From Pseudomonas flavescens (GTDB lineage: Bacteria; Pseudomonadota; Gammaproteobacteria; Pseudomonadales; Pseudomonadaceae), in the NCBI RefSeq assembly GCF_013408425.1, contig NZ_JACBYV010000001.1:2356001-2420000 (forward strand): a stretch of DNA of 64,000 nt, in the 5' to 3' direction. A program made the position numbers and the translations under genes. The notes beneath the pieces are model-generated. The model saw only the letters and a program-made list of their open reading frames with translations. It searched no databases and was not told where the DNA came from. Below, in pieces: positions 35,860-46,418 of this stretch (positions within the stretch are counted from its first letter, which is position 1; every line of letters begins with the position of its first letter).

Positions 35860-36699
35860 TCAGGCGTCTGGAAGGTTTGAGCAGCGCCGCTGGTAATGGG
35901 CCGGGGTCATACCATAGGCACGCCGGAACCAGCGCCCGAGGTGGCTCTGATCGGCAAAGCCAAGTACCGCCGCGACCTGCGCCGGTGGTTCGCCACGGGC
36001 CAACATATGCCTCGCCCGGGCCAGGCGCAGTTGCACCAGATAAGCGTGTGGCGCCAGGCCGAAGGCCGCCTTGAACGCGCGGCTCAAGCGAAAGCGGTCG
36101 ACGCCGCAGGCGGCAGCCAGGTCATCGAGACCGATATCGCGGGTGTGCTGGTCGTGCAGAAAATCCCGTGCGCGCTGCGCCACCAGCGGCAGGCGCGGGT
36201 CCGGATCGAGGCGCCGGCGCCAATGCAATTGCTCGGTCAGGCGCATCAGCAGGCCATCGAGCGCGCTCTGCCTGACCATGCGCATCTCCTGGCGATGCAG
36301 CGCGGTAAAGGCCTCGCCGACCGCCGTGAGCAGGCGCGGTTCGCTGGCCAGGGTGGCGCTGAAGCCGGGCAGGCAGTCAGCGGGCGCCTGTTCGAACAGG
36401 CTGCGCAACTCGCGCTCCAGCCAGTGGGCATCCAGGTACAGCATCGAATAGGTGAAGCCTTCCGGCTCAGGGGCATGGCCGTCATGAAGCTCGCCAGGTT
36501 CGAGCAGAAACACCTGGCCGGCCAGGCTGCTGTTCAGTTGCTTGCGGCAATGGAACTGCTGCACGCCCTGCTCGGTGAACCCGACCAGATAGGCGTCGTG
36601 CCAATGGGGATCGTAGGCGTGCCCGCGAAAATGCGCGCGGATGGTCTCGATACCGGTGTCTTCGTCCTGGGCCAGGTCGACCCAACTCTGCGCGCTCAT
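35860..36699 (-). CDS. AraC family regulator with cupin sensor domain
   Basis: 279 residues. The N-terminal AraC-type cupin (FRGHAYDPHWHDAYLVGFTE, FLLEPGELHDGHAPEPEGF) is followed by the double helix-turn-helix: LDDLAAACGVDRFRLSRAFK and then VAAVLGFADQSHLGRWFRRA, YGMTPAHYQ. This layout is common for AraC regulators placed next to LysE-type exporters. It probably controls lysE 46 nt downstream. Ligand unknown. Confidence 0.9.
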   Translation of the reverse strand: MSAQSWVDLAQDEDTGIETIRAHFRGHAYDPHWHDAYLVGFTEQGVQQFHCRKQLNSSLAGQVFLLEPGELHDGHAPEPEGFTYSMLYLDAHWLERELRSLFEQAPADCLPGFSATLASEPRLLTAVGEAFTALHRQEMRMVRQSALDGLLMRLTEQLHWRRRLDPDPRLPLVAQRARDFLHDQHTRDIGLDDLAAACGVDRFRLSRAFKAAFGLAPHAYLVQLRLARARHMLARGEPPAQVAAVLGFADQSHLGRWFRRAYGMTPAHYQRRCSNLPDA

Positions 36700-36780
36700 G
36701 CCTGCTCCAGCGCCACGCCATACGGAGCGTCCATGCTAACCGACCTAACCAGACGCTTTCTGGAAGTTTTGTGCAGCCGG

Positions 36781-37869
36781 TTATCGAGCGCGGGCCATAC
36801 AGCGTTGATGGCGCGTATCGACACGCTCGGCGAACCAGGCAGTGGTCAGCCGGCGGGTGATCTTCGGGCTTTTCAGCACGATGCCTGGTAGCACCGCCCG
36901 CGGCAACGACATGCCTTCTGCCTCATCAGCCAGGGCGAATACCCGCTCATACAAACGGCTTTCTTCGAACTCCAACGTATCGCCCTCCTCCAGCGCGCGG
37001 CGGATTGCCCGGTCGCTCATGTCCAGGCGCTTGCCCAGAGATCGCACGGCCAGTTCGGTGGAGCCAGGCTTGCTAGTGCCATGAATGATCAGGTCGCCAT
37101 CCAGCGCTAGTGGAATACCCGACGCGATGGTGACCGCATGCTGGAAGGCCGCATTGCGGCTGGCGTACCAGCCGGCATTGAAGTCGGCGAAGCGATAAAG
37201 GGGTTTCGGGTAGTTGGCCGGATAGCCCAACAGATGAGCGATGCCAAAGTACATGCCGCCACGCCGGCTGAACACCTCACGACGAATCGAGCCATCAGGT
37301 GGATACGGATAGCCCTCGGCATTGGCCTGGGCGAAAGCGATGCTGACCTGCATCGGCCCGCCAGTGCGCACGGGATTGAGGGTGCCGAACAGTTGCCGAC
37401 CGAGCGGCACCATGCCGGTGAAGTCATCGAAGATAGCGCTCAACTGCTTTTCCGTACGAACCCTGCTCAGGCGTTGCTGATAGGTCTTGCCGGTGGGCGA
37501 TTCGATGTTCAGCGCGGCATTCACCACGAATCCCGGAATATGCAGGCTGGCAGCACGACGGTCGATCTCCGCCCGAGCGATCTTCGCCAGGCCAGGCACT
37601 TGCGGATCGGCATTGAACGTCGATTCCTGCTCCGTCACCGCCAGCACGGCGCAGAGGTTCTCGGTGCTCGGCGCAATCTCCTGGGCGGCGAACGCCGCAT
37701 AGATATCCGCCGCCCAGCCCTCGCGATCAGGCGTATTTACCGGCATCAGGCGGACGATCTGCGCGCGCACCTCAGCCGGTTTCGGCGCAGGTACCTGGGG
37801 CTGGCTGGAGCAGCCGGCCAGTAGCAGCATCAACAGTGCACAGGGTGTATGCAGGAACGATGACTTCAC
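36781..37869 (-). CDS. DUF1615 lipoprotein
   Basis: A 362-residue protein with a GTG start at 37869 (AAGGA upstream), signal peptide and lipobox LLAGC (PCALLMLLLAGCSS). The rest matches DUF1615: LCAVLAVTEQESTF with a glutamate resembling a lytic-transglycosylase site, LNPVRTGGPMQVSIAFAQ, GGMYFGIAHLLGYPANYPKP and FADFNAGWYASRNAAFQ. A peptidoglycan-related role is plausible from the EQEST and GPMQVS patterns but is unproven. An ATG at 37935 would give a non-signal extension and is not preferred. Confidence 0.82.
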   Translation of the reverse strand: MKSSFLHTPCALLMLLLAGCSSQPQVPAPKPAEVRAQIVRLMPVNTPDREGWAADIYAAFAAQEIAPSTENLCAVLAVTEQESTFNADPQVPGLAKIARAEIDRRAASLHIPGFVVNAALNIESPTGKTYQQRLSRVRTEKQLSAIFDDFTGMVPLGRQLFGTLNPVRTGGPMQVSIAFAQANAEGYPYPPDGSIRREVFSRRGGMYFGIAHLLGYPANYPKPLYRFADFNAGWYASRNAAFQHAVTIASGIPLALDGDLIIHGTSKPGSTELAVRSLGKRLDMSDRAIRRALEEGDTLEFEESRLYERVFALADEAEGMSLPRAVLPGIVLKSPKITRRLTTAWFAERVDTRHQRCMARAR

Positions 37870-38214
37870 CCGAACAATCCTTGGATGGAAACGACCCTGC
37901 TGAGACAACGCCAACCCCCAGCCTATCCGCGACAATTTCGGTCGATTGACTGCCGGCTCCGCTGCGCGATTGGTTCAGCGCGTCGGTGATCGACAACGGC
38001 ACGGGCCATGGCCCTGTCAGAAACCTCGCTGACAACGTCTTCATGCATGAAATAGCAGGTATCGTTCGGCCAAATCGCAGGAAAGGAGGCGAAAAATCAA
38101 TTCGAACCTAAGCACAAGCGCAACGGTCTACCGGCAACCCAGCGTCCGAATCAAAGGGCCTGCGGACACGGAGCAAGTTCCGCTCCCGGACCGACATGAG
38201 CAAGGAGATTCACC
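37870..38214. other. Divergent promoter region
   Basis: About 345 bases between the DUF1615 gene (minus) and the small cysteine-containing protein (plus). It contains short imperfect inverted repeats (such as GGAGCAAGTTCCGCTCC near 38169) but nothing I can assign. AAGGAG at about 38200 is the Shine-Dalgarno of the downstream gene. Confidence 0.4.
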
Positions 38215-38499
38215 ATGGTTACCCATTACAAGATAGATGGTCACCTGGCCTGCGGCACCCACGGCGAGAACGTCACTTCCAGCAAAGAGCTGAACCGGGT
38301 GAAGTGCCGCAACTGCCGCAACACCGAAGTCTACAAGCAGGCTCGCCGCGACACTCGCAATGCCAGCCGCCGCGCTGCGCGCAGGGCCAAGAGCAATCAG
38401 CCTCGCAGCGACTGGCGCTCGTCGTGGCAGCAACGCCTTACCGAGCTGCCGGGTACCCATCGCCTGCCACGCGGCTTCGCTGGCCAGCCCTACGTGTAG
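38215..38499 (+). CDS. Small basic protein with zinc-finger-like cysteines
   Basis: A 94-residue protein (MVTHYKIDGHLACGTHGENV) with one CGTHG and a later VKCRNCRNTEVYKQ, giving a C-x2-H...C-x2-C arrangement that could bind zinc. The middle is strongly basic (ARRDTRNASRRAARRAKSN). The strong AAGGAG upstream supports the start. An overlapping frame beginning at 38196 lacks these features. Function unknown; nucleic-acid binding is a guess from charge and cysteines. Confidence 0.75.
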   Translation: MVTHYKIDGHLACGTHGENVTSSKELNRVKCRNCRNTEVYKQARRDTRNASRRAARRAKSNQPRSDWRSSWQQRLTELPGTHRLPRGFAGQPYV

Positions 38500-38525
38500 G
38501 GCTTCAGCTCAAGCCACGTTGAGTC

Positions 38526-38562
38526 CAGAAGGGGTGGATCGGTAACCGATCCACCCCTTCTG
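38526..38562. terminator. Perfect 37-nt palindrome, likely bidirectional terminator
   Basis: Two 18-nt arms (CAGAAGGGGTGGATCGGT and its inverse) around a single central A, between the convergent ends of the small protein gene and glgB, which stops 3 nt away. No long U tract follows in either direction, so it may work as a weak terminator or as a protein-binding or mRNA-stabilising element. Confidence 0.65.
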
Positions 38563-38564
38563 CG

Positions 38565-40769
38565 TTAGTGCGGCTTGATCACCAGCGTGGCGAGCGGCGG
38601 CAGATCCAGCAGCAACGATTGCGGCTGGCCATGGCTGGCGAGCGCTTCACTCAACAGGGCCCCCTGGCTGCCCGCATTCGAACCGGCATAACGCTCGGCG
38701 TCACTGTTGAGCAGCACGTGCCAGCTCCCCGCTTTCGGCACCCCGATGCGGTAGCCATAACGCGGCTCGGGCGTGAAGTTGTGGACCACCAGCAGCGGCG
38801 CACCGGTTTCATCCTGACGCAACCAGGCGAACACGCTGTTGACGGCGTCGTCACCGATCAGCCAGGCGAAGCCCTCGGCCTGGCCATCCATGCGGTGCAG
38901 CGCCGGCTCATGGCGGTACAACCCGTTGAGGTCACTGACCAATTGCTGCACGCCCTTGTGCTCGCCGTAACGCAGCAGGTACCAGTCCAGCTCGTGGTCG
39001 TGGTTCCACTCGCGCCACTGGCCGAACTCGCAGCCCATGAACAGCAGCTTCTTGCCGGGATGGCTCCACATGAAGCTCAGGTACAGGCGCAGGTTGGCGA
39101 ATTTCTGCCAGCGGTCGCCAGGCATCTTGTCGAGCAGCGAGCGCTTGCCGTGCACCACTTCGTCATGGGAAATCGGCAGCACGAAATGCTCGGAGAACGC
39201 GTACAGCAGGCCGAATGTCAGTTGATGGTGATGATGCTGACGGTGCAGCGGATCTTCGGCGACGTACTTGAGGCTGTCGTGCATCCAGCCCATGTTCCAT
39301 TTGTAAGCGAAGCCCAGGCCGCCTTCCTGAGTCGGGCGGCTGACGCCCGGCCAGGCGGTCGACTCTTCGGCGATCACCAGCGCGCCGGGCACTTCCTGCG
39401 CGACAACGTCGTTGAGGTGGCGCAGAAAGTCGATGCTCTCCAGATTCTCGCGACCGCCATGGCGGTTGGGAATCCACTCGCCTTCCTTGCGCGAGTAGTC
39501 GCGATACAGCATCGAAGCCACCGCATCCACGCGCAGGCCATCGATGTGATAGGCGCGCAGCCAGTGCAGCGCCGAAGCCAGCATGAAACCGTGCACTTCG
39601 GTGCGCCCGAGGTTGTAGATGTAGGTATCCCAATCCTGATGGAAGCCTTCGAATGGGTGCGCGTACTCGTACAGTGCCGTGCCATCGAACTGGCCGAGGC
39701 CGTGGGCATCGGTGGGAAAATGCGCGGGGACCCAGTCGAGAATCACCCCGATGCCGGCCTGGTGACAGGCGTCGACGAACGCGGCGAAATCCGCCGGGCT
39801 GCCATAACGCGACGTGGGGGCGAACTGGGAAAGCAACTGATAGCCCCAGGAGCCGCCGAACGGGTGCTCCATGATCGGCATCAGTTCGATATGGGTGAAG
39901 CCCAACTGCTGCACATAGGGAATCAGTTGCTCGCCGAGCTCTTTCCAGCTCAGCACGCGGCCGTCTTCGCCCCCCTCGCGGCGCCACGAACCGGCATGCA
40001 CTTCATAGATCGACATCGGCGCCTGATAGCCCTGCTGGGCCTGGCGTTGTTGCATCCAGTCGCCATCGCGCCAGTCGAATTCCAGCGGCGCGGAGACCAC
40101 CGACCCCGTGGCGGGAGGCAGCTCGGTGGCCAGCGCCATGGGGTCGGCCTTGAGCGGCAGCAGGCCATCACGGCCGAGGATCTCGAACTTGTAGACCTCG
40201 CCCGCACCGAGGCGCGGCACGAACAGTTCCCAGACCCCGCTCGGCTGGCGCAGGCGCATCGGGTGGCGGCGGCCATCCCAGCCATTGAAGCCGCCGACCA
40301 CCGACACCCGGCGGGCATTCGGTGCCCATACGGAAAAACGTACGCCCTGCACGTCTTCGTGGGTAGTCAGCTGAGCGCCAAGGCTCTTGCCAAGCTCGCG
40401 GTGATTGCCCTCGGCGAACAGATACAGGTCCATCTCCCCGAGCAATTGCCCGAAGGCATAGGGGTCTTCGGTCTCCTGAACGCCAGCGCTCCAGTTGATG
40501 CGGTATCGATAGGGAACGCGCTGATCCAGTCGAATGCTGAACAGCCCTGGCACGCTCGATTGTTCCAGCGCGCCAAGGGTTTCACCGCTGACGGCATGGA
40601 TCAGTTCGACGCCCAGGGCTCCAGGCAAGTAGGTGCGAATCGTCAGGCCGTGAGCGAACTCGTGTGGGCCGAGAATCGAAAACGGGTCGCCATGCTCACC
40701 CCTGATCAGGGCCTCGATGGCGGCGCGGTCGACACCCGCCACCTGGCGATCGGTTTCTCCATTGATCAT
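38565..40769 (-). CDS. glgB: 1,4-alpha-glucan branching enzyme, GlgB
   Basis: GH13 branching enzyme of 734 residues that makes alpha-1,6 branches. Two N-terminal beta-sandwich domains ([19 protein letters not shown] and [20 protein letters not shown]) precede the catalytic barrel. Catalytic Asp415 lies in [18 protein letters not shown], the acid/base in [15 protein letters not shown], and the third Asp in [14 protein letters not shown]. Its ATG overlaps the treS stop by 4 nt. In the GlgE pathway this enzyme branches the linear chains made from maltose-1-phosphate. Confidence 0.96.
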   Translation of the reverse strand: MINGETDRQVAGVDRAAIEALIRGEHGDPFSILGPHEFAHGLTIRTYLPGALGVELIHAVSGETLGALEQSSVPGLFSIRLDQRVPYRYRINWSAGVQETEDPYAFGQLLGEMDLYLFAEGNHRELGKSLGAQLTTHEDVQGVRFSVWAPNARRVSVVGGFNGWDGRRHPMRLRQPSGVWELFVPRLGAGEVYKFEILGRDGLLPLKADPMALATELPPATGSVVSAPLEFDWRDGDWMQQRQAQQGYQAPMSIYEVHAGSWRREGGEDGRVLSWKELGEQLIPYVQQLGFTHIELMPIMEHPFGGSWGYQLLSQFAPTSRYGSPADFAAFVDACHQAGIGVILDWVPAHFPTDAHGLGQFDGTALYEYAHPFEGFHQDWDTYIYNLGRTEVHGFMLASALHWLRAYHIDGLRVDAVASMLYRDYSRKEGEWIPNRHGGRENLESIDFLRHLNDVVAQEVPGALVIAEESTAWPGVSRPTQEGGLGFAYKWNMGWMHDSLKYVAEDPLHRQHHHHQLTFGLLYAFSEHFVLPISHDEVVHGKRSLLDKMPGDRWQKFANLRLYLSFMWSHPGKKLLFMGCEFGQWREWNHDHELDWYLLRYGEHKGVQQLVSDLNGLYRHEPALHRMDGQAEGFAWLIGDDAVNSVFAWLRQDETGAPLLVVHNFTPEPRYGYRIGVPKAGSWHVLLNSDAERYAGSNAGSQGALLSEALASHGQPQSLLLDLPPLATLVIKPH

Positions 40770-43700
40770 CGTTTACCGCTCCCCAGAAGATATTTGGTCA
40801 GCTCTATCAACCCTTGTACCGGAACTTCCAGCCAATCGGGACGATAGCGCGCTTCATACAGAATTTCGTAGGCCGCCTTTTCGATGCAGAACAGCGCCAG
40901 CGCTGCCACTTCACCCTCACGGTCATGCCAGGCGTGGGGCAGGTCTGCCGCCGCCAGGCGATAGGCTTCGTTGAACGCCGTTCTCGCCTGGCTGCGATAC
41001 AGCCCGGCGATATGCTGGCGCGCGTGTTCCGCTTCCGGCGTCACGTCGGCGCTCTGGGCGCTGCGCATGGCCATGGCGGCGGCGTAGTCGAAGGAACGCA
41101 ACATGCCGGCGACATCCTTGAGCGGGCTGTAGAACGCCCGGCGTTCGTCCAGCGTGCGGGTCGGCTCGCCCTCGAAGTCGATCAGATAGGCATCGCCCTG
41201 CACCACCAGTACCTGGCCGAGGTGCAGGTCGCCATGTACACGCATGCGGATGCCGCCCGCCGAACGCCGTGCCAGGTCGTCCACCAGGGCGATGATCGAG
41301 TCGTGGCGCGCGGCCAGCCAGTCGGCCTGATTGGCCGCTTCACCTGGCAGGTGCCCCCTGCCCTCGGCAACCACCTTGAGCGCCTCGCGCACCTGCACGG
41401 CGATGTTCTGCGACCACTCGGCAACGTCCGCTTCACCTGTTTGACGGTAGCCGAAATCCGGGTTGTCGCTGGCCTGGCCGAGCGCCATGTGCATTTCGCC
41501 GAGGCGTTGCCCCAGCAGCCCGGCAAAGGATTCCAGTTCGGCCAACGCCGAGTGCTGGTTCTCCTGATCGGAATGACCGCCCGCCAGTTCATCGCGGATG
41601 GCCCGTTCCAGGTTGTTCTGCGTCCACTGCCAGGCGTCGCCCTGATTGTTCAGGTAGCCCTGCAGAATCATCAGAGTATGGGGTACGCCCTGCTCGTCGA
41701 CCCGGCGAACTTCACCCAGCAACGGGGCGATATGCTCGAAGCCGGCGGCGGTCAGATAGCCACCTATTTCCGCTTCCGGATGGATACCCGGCAGCACCCG
41801 GCGAATCAGCTTGAGCACCGCCTGCTCGGCAATGATCGCCGAGCTGTTGGACTGCTCCGCAGAGATCAGCTGCACATCCGCGTTGCTCAGATCACCCAGC
41901 GCCTCCAGGCGTGGCGTCGGCACGAACTGGATCTCGCTGCCCTGCCAACCCAGCACGCTGCGCTCACTCAGGTGGCGCATCACATGGCGCACGAAGCCAC
42001 TGAGGGTGAAGCCGTCGGTCAGCAAGCCGACCTGACGGCCGCGACGCAGACGCGCCAAGGCCAACTGCTGCGGCACGCTACTACCGGCTTCATGCTCACC
42101 GACGAACCCCAGCGGCACCTGATAGTGCTCGGTGGCGCCCGAGGCGCGGCTGACTTCCACTTCACTGAGCACATACAGCTCGTCGGCGCCGCCAAAGGGA
42201 ATCGCGTAGAGCAGCTCGACCTGACGCAGGTCTTCGCGCTGCCCGGAGAACCAGCGACGCTTGGGCAGGTAGGCCGGCAGCGACTCCTGCTCCAGGGTCG
42301 CCCGGGCAGGCAGCTGCAACAGCTCGCCCAGTTGGTTCTTGATCACCAGAGTGGTCAGCTCCGGCATGCGATCGACCGGTGATACGTGCCAGCTGGGCAT
42401 TTGCGCCTCCTCGGCGAGCAGAAACCAGTAAAAGCCATAGGGCGGCAGGGTCAGCAGGTAATTGAGCTGGCCAATGGGCGGGAACGACGAGCCACCGACC
42501 ATTTCCACCGGCACCTTGCCGTCGTGGGCCGACAATTCCAGTTCCACCGCCTGAGCAGCGCGGGACAGGTTGGCCACGCAGAGGATCAGCTCCGGGTTGC
42601 CCTCGGCATCGGTGGCTTCGCGCAGGTAGGCCAGTACCCGGCGGTTGTTCGGCATGAGCATCTTCAGGGTGCCGCGGCCGAAGGCCTTGTGCTGCTTGCG
42701 GATGCTCAGCATGCGCCGCGTCCAGTTGAGCAGCGAATGCGGGTCGCGGGCCTGGGTCTCGACGTTGACGCTCTGGAAGCCGTACAGCGGGTCCATCACC
42801 GGCGGCAGCACCAGGCTGGCCGGGTCGGCGCGGGAAAAACCGCCGTTACGATCCGGCGACCACTGCATGGGCGTGCGCACCCCGTCGCGGTCGCCGAGAA
42901 AGATGTTGTCGCCCATGCCGATCTCGTCACCGTAATACAGCGTCGGCGTACCGGGCATGGACAGCAGCAGGCTGTTGAGCAGCTCGACCCGGCGACGATC
43001 GCGTTCAACCAGCGGCGCCAGGCGGCGGCGAATACCCAGGTTGATGCGCGCACGACGGTCGGCGGCGTAGTAATTCCACAGGTAGTCGCGCTCATGATCG
43101 GTGACCATTTCCAAGGTCAGCTCATCATGGTTGCGCAGGAAGATCGCCCACTGACAGTTTTCCGGAATCTCCGGCGTCTGACGCAGGATATCGGTGATCG
43201 GAAAGCGATCTTCCTGGGCGATGGCCATGTACATGCGCGGCATCAGCGGGAAATGGAACGCCATGTGGCATTCGTCGCCGGGGCCACCGTCATGGCCACC
43301 GAAATACAGCTGGGTGTCTTCAGGCCACTGATTGGCTTCGGCCAGCAACATGCGATCCGGATAATGGGCATCCAGCTCGGCACGGATTTTCTTCAGCACC
43401 TCGTGGGTTTCCGGCAGATTCTCGTTGTTGGTGCCGTCGCGCTCGATCAGGTACGGAATGGCGTCCAGGCGCAGGCCGTCGACGCCCATATCCAGCCAGA
43501 AGCGCATCACCGCCAGCACTTCCTTGAGCACCTGCGGGTTGTCGAAATTCAGATCCGGCTGGTGCGAGTAGAAACGATGCCAGTAGTACTGACCGGCTTC
43601 GGCATCCCAACTCCAGTTGGATTTTTCGGTATCTAAAAAGATGATCCGCGTGCCGTCGTACTTCTGATCGGTGTCGGACCACACGTAGAAATCCCGCGCC

Positions 43701-44098
43701 TTGCTGCCGGGTTTGGCGGCACGGGCGCGCTGAAACCAGGGGTGCTGGTCCGAAGTGTGGTTGATGACCAGCTCGGTTATCACCCGCAGGCCGCGCTTGT
43801 GAGCTTCGGCGATGAAGCGCCGGGCGTCGGCCATGGTCCCGTAGTCCGGGTGCACATCGCGGTACTCGGCGATGTCGTAGCCATCATCGCGCCGCGGCGA
43901 AGGATAGAACGGCAGCAGCCACAGGGTGTTGACGCCCAGGTCGGCAATGTAATCGAGCTTTTCGATCAGCCCCGGGAAATCGCCGATGCCATCATTGTTG
44001 GCATCGAAGAACGACTTCACGTGTACCTGATAGATGATCGCGTCCTTGTACCATTGCGGGTCGTTGAGAAACGCCCCGCGGCGAGCTCTGCGTGCCAT
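40766..44098 (-). CDS. treS: Trehalose synthase fused to maltokinase (TreS-Pep2)
   Basis: 1110 residues in two parts. Residues 1 to about 560 are the GH13 trehalose synthase (interconverting maltose and trehalose): [51 protein letters not shown] and [12 protein letters not shown]. The C-terminal part (about 620-1110) is a maltokinase of the aminoglycoside-phosphotransferase fold, with catalytic-loop HGDLHLGQ starting at His955 and the metal-binding [15 protein letters not shown]. The fusion channels trehalose to maltose-1-phosphate for GlgE, encoded 13 nt upstream. Confidence 0.96.
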   Translation of the reverse strand: MARRARRGAFLNDPQWYKDAIIYQVHVKSFFDANNDGIGDFPGLIEKLDYIADLGVNTLWLLPFYPSPRRDDGYDIAEYRDVHPDYGTMADARRFIAEAHKRGLRVITELVINHTSDQHPWFQRARAAKPGSKARDFYVWSDTDQKYDGTRIIFLDTEKSNWSWDAEAGQYYWHRFYSHQPDLNFDNPQVLKEVLAVMRFWLDMGVDGLRLDAIPYLIERDGTNNENLPETHEVLKKIRAELDAHYPDRMLLAEANQWPEDTQLYFGGHDGGPGDECHMAFHFPLMPRMYMAIAQEDRFPITDILRQTPEIPENCQWAIFLRNHDELTLEMVTDHERDYLWNYYAADRRARINLGIRRRLAPLVERDRRRVELLNSLLLSMPGTPTLYYGDEIGMGDNIFLGDRDGVRTPMQWSPDRNGGFSRADPASLVLPPVMDPLYGFQSVNVETQARDPHSLLNWTRRMLSIRKQHKAFGRGTLKMLMPNNRRVLAYLREATDAEGNPELILCVANLSRAAQAVELELSAHDGKVPVEMVGGSSFPPIGQLNYLLTLPPYGFYWFLLAEEAQMPSWHVSPVDRMPELTTLVIKNQLGELLQLPARATLEQESLPAYLPKRRWFSGQREDLRQVELLYAIPFGGADELYVLSEVEVSRASGATEHYQVPLGFVGEHEAGSSVPQQLALARLRRGRQVGLLTDGFTLSGFVRHVMRHLSERSVLGWQGSEIQFVPTPRLEALGDLSNADVQLISAEQSNSSAIIAEQAVLKLIRRVLPGIHPEAEIGGYLTAAGFEHIAPLLGEVRRVDEQGVPHTLMILQGYLNNQGDAWQWTQNNLERAIRDELAGGHSDQENQHSALAELESFAGLLGQRLGEMHMALGQASDNPDFGYRQTGEADVAEWSQNIAVQVREALKVVAEGRGHLPGEAANQADWLAARHDSIIALVDDLARRSAGGIRMRVHGDLHLGQVLVVQGDAYLIDFEGEPTRTLDERRAFYSPLKDVAGMLRSFDYAAAMAMRSAQSADVTPEAEHARQHIAGLYRSQARTAFNEAYRLAAADLPHAWHDREGEVAALALFCIEKAAYEILYEARYRPDWLEVPVQGLIELTKYLLGSGKR

Positions 44099-44111
44099 TG
44101 GGTATGCCCTC

Positions 44112-46133
44112 TCAGCCAGCCACGCGGATGCGCCAGATACCGAACGGCTGGTGCCACGGTTCGATGCGCATCCATTGCACCTTGCCGTGCCACTGCCAGG
44201 TATGCCCGGTCATCAGGTCCTCACCCAGGGTGGTGGCATCGTCGTCCAGGCCCAGCTCCCAGAGCGGCAGCTCGAAATTGGCTTCCTGAGCGTTGTGCGG
44301 GTCGAGGCTGACGGCCACGAGGATGAAGTTCTCGCGGTCGGCGGTCCGCTTGCCGAAGTACAGGATGTTGTCGTTCCAGCAAGTGAAGGCCTTGAAGCCC
44401 AGGTGCGTCTGCAGGGCCGGGTTCTGGCGGCGGATGCGGTTGAGCTGGGCGATCTCGGCGACGATGTTGCCCGGCGCCTGGTAATCGCGCACACGGATCT
44501 CGTACTTCTCCGAATCCAGGTACTCCTCCTTGCCTGGCACCGGCAGCGCCTCGCAGATCTCGAAGCCCGAATACATGCCCCACAGCCCGGAGCCCATGGT
44601 GGCCAGCGCAGCTCGGATCAGGAAACCGGGGCGCCCGTTGTGGTGCAGGAAATAGGGGTTGATGTCCGGCGTATTGACGAAGAAATTCGGGCGGTAGCAG
44701 TCGCGCCACGGTGCCTCGTTGAGCTCGGTCAGGTAGCTTTCCAGCTCGGCCTTGGTGTTGCGCCAGGTGAAATAGGTGTAGCTCTGGGTGAAGCCCAGCT
44801 TGCCGAGGCGCGCCATCATCGCCGGGCGGGTAAAGGCCTCGGCGAGGAACATCACCTGCGGGTGGGTCTTGCGGATATCGGCGATCAGCCACTCCCAGAA
44901 CGGCAGCGGCTTGGTGTGCGGGTTATCGACCCGGAACTGGTAAACGCCCAGCTCGACCCAGCCGCGCACCACGTCACGCAGGGCCAGCCACAGGTCGGGT
45001 ATGGCGTCGCTGGCATAGAAATCGACGTTGACGATGTCTTCGTACTTCTTCGGCGGGTTTTCCGCGTGGCGGATGCTGCCGTCCGGACGCCAGCTGAACC
45101 AGCCGGGATGCTCTTGCAGCCACGGGTGATCCGGCGAGCACTGGATGGCGAAATCCAACGCGATTTCCAGGTCATGCTCACGGGCCGCCTCGACCAGCGC
45201 GACGAAGTCCTCGCGGGTACCGAGCTGCGGGTGAATCGCTTCGTGGCCGCCCTCATGGCTGCCGATGGCGTATGGGCTGCCGGGATCGTCCGGGCCAGCG
45301 GTCAGCGAATTGTTGCGGCCCTTGCGGTGCGCGGTACCGATGGGATGGATCGGGGGGAAATACAGCACATCGAAGCCCATGGCCTGGATCGCCGGCAAGC
45401 GTTTGATCACGTCCCGGAGGGTGCCATGGCGCTCGGGATCGTCAGTCTCGGAGCGCGGGAACAACTCGTACCAGCTGGCGAAGCGCGCCATCGGGCGTTC
45501 CACGTCGAGCAGGTAAACGGCGCTGCGGGTACGGTGCGGATGGCCTTCGGCACGGCGCACCAGAGCCTGGGTTTCCGGTGCCAGCAATAGTGCCACGCGC
45601 TCGTCGAGGCTCTGCTGGGGCAGTTCATCGACCAGGGCTTGAAGAGTCGTTGCCAGATCGCCTTGCACACGCTCCGCAGCCTGACGCAGCAGCAACTCGC
45701 CTTCCTGCAGCTCCAGATCGATGGTGACCCCGGCGCCGAACTTCTTCGACAGCTCGTAGCAGTAACTGGCGTAGATGTCCCACCAGGCTTCGATGAGAAA
45801 CTCCACTTCGCCGACCCGCTGCGGCGTGATCAGTGCCTGCCAGCGGTCGTTGCCGATGAATTCCAACGGCTCGCGGTGCCAATCCTCGGCACCGACGTCG
45901 CGCCACAGCACTTCACCGGCCAGCTTGTCGTGGCCATCGGCGAAGATCAGCGCACTGACCGTCACCTGATCACCCGCTATCGCCTTGACCGCGAAACGGC
46001 CCTGCTCGATCTGCGGTTCCACCGCCTCGATGGCCAGGCGTGGCAACTCCAGCGCCTGTTCGAGTGACAACTGGCCATGGCCCAAGCGGACGGGCTCTTG
46101 CAGATAAGGGGTTTGCAGATGAGCAGACGGCAT
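44112..46133 (-). CDS. glgE: Alpha-1,4-glucan:maltose-1-phosphate maltosyltransferase, GlgE
   Basis: GH13 subfamily 3 enzyme of 673 residues that extends alpha-glucan by maltosyl units from maltose-1-phosphate. N-terminal sandwich domains are followed by FDVLYFPPIHPIGTAHRKGR, GVYQFRVDNPHTKPLPFWEW (nucleophile Asp) and VMFLAEAFTRPAMMARLGK (acid/base Glu). It is first in the glgE-treS-glgB operon. The 285-nt region upstream (46134-46418) holds its promoter. Confidence 0.96.
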   Translation of the reverse strand: MPSAHLQTPYLQEPVRLGHGQLSLEQALELPRLAIEAVEPQIEQGRFAVKAIAGDQVTVSALIFADGHDKLAGEVLWRDVGAEDWHREPLEFIGNDRWQALITPQRVGEVEFLIEAWWDIYASYCYELSKKFGAGVTIDLELQEGELLLRQAAERVQGDLATTLQALVDELPQQSLDERVALLLAPETQALVRRAEGHPHRTRSAVYLLDVERPMARFASWYELFPRSETDDPERHGTLRDVIKRLPAIQAMGFDVLYFPPIHPIGTAHRKGRNNSLTAGPDDPGSPYAIGSHEGGHEAIHPQLGTREDFVALVEAAREHDLEIALDFAIQCSPDHPWLQEHPGWFSWRPDGSIRHAENPPKKYEDIVNVDFYASDAIPDLWLALRDVVRGWVELGVYQFRVDNPHTKPLPFWEWLIADIRKTHPQVMFLAEAFTRPAMMARLGKLGFTQSYTYFTWRNTKAELESYLTELNEAPWRDCYRPNFFVNTPDINPYFLHHNGRPGFLIRAALATMGSGLWGMYSGFEICEALPVPGKEEYLDSEKYEIRVRDYQAPGNIVAEIAQLNRIRRQNPALQTHLGFKAFTCWNDNILYFGKRTADRENFILVAVSLDPHNAQEANFELPLWELGLDDDATTLGEDLMTGHTWQWHGKVQWMRIEPWHQPFGIWRIRVAG

Positions 46134-46418
46134 CGAAACGGGCTCCTCACGCCTGGCAGGCGTATAAGCTGTTAGCCGTATGGCTCATGCCATAGGCCGT
46201 ACACGAAAGTGCGTACCTAATGCGGGTTTGCCACGGTGTACGGGGGCGTTTCAGGATCTGCTGCGTCGGCCTGATACATAAGAAAAGGCTCTAGCGTGCG
46301 AGGTCATGAAAAGTTCCGGGTTGCCGTGACCTGTCTATCTCCGAACCTGCCGGCTCCGGCAAAGTTCAGAGTTTCCGAGGAGCTGGAATCTGTCTGAAAT
46401 GAGGCTAGCAGCAGGTTG

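Noticed and set aside
38568..40847. 759-codon open frame on the + strand opposite glgB, and similar long frames opposite glgA, malQ, treS, glgE and glgP
   Set aside because: In GC-rich codon usage the antisense frame is often open. These peptides are rich in Gln, His, Val and Ala and lack domains, while the opposite strand encodes complete enzymes.
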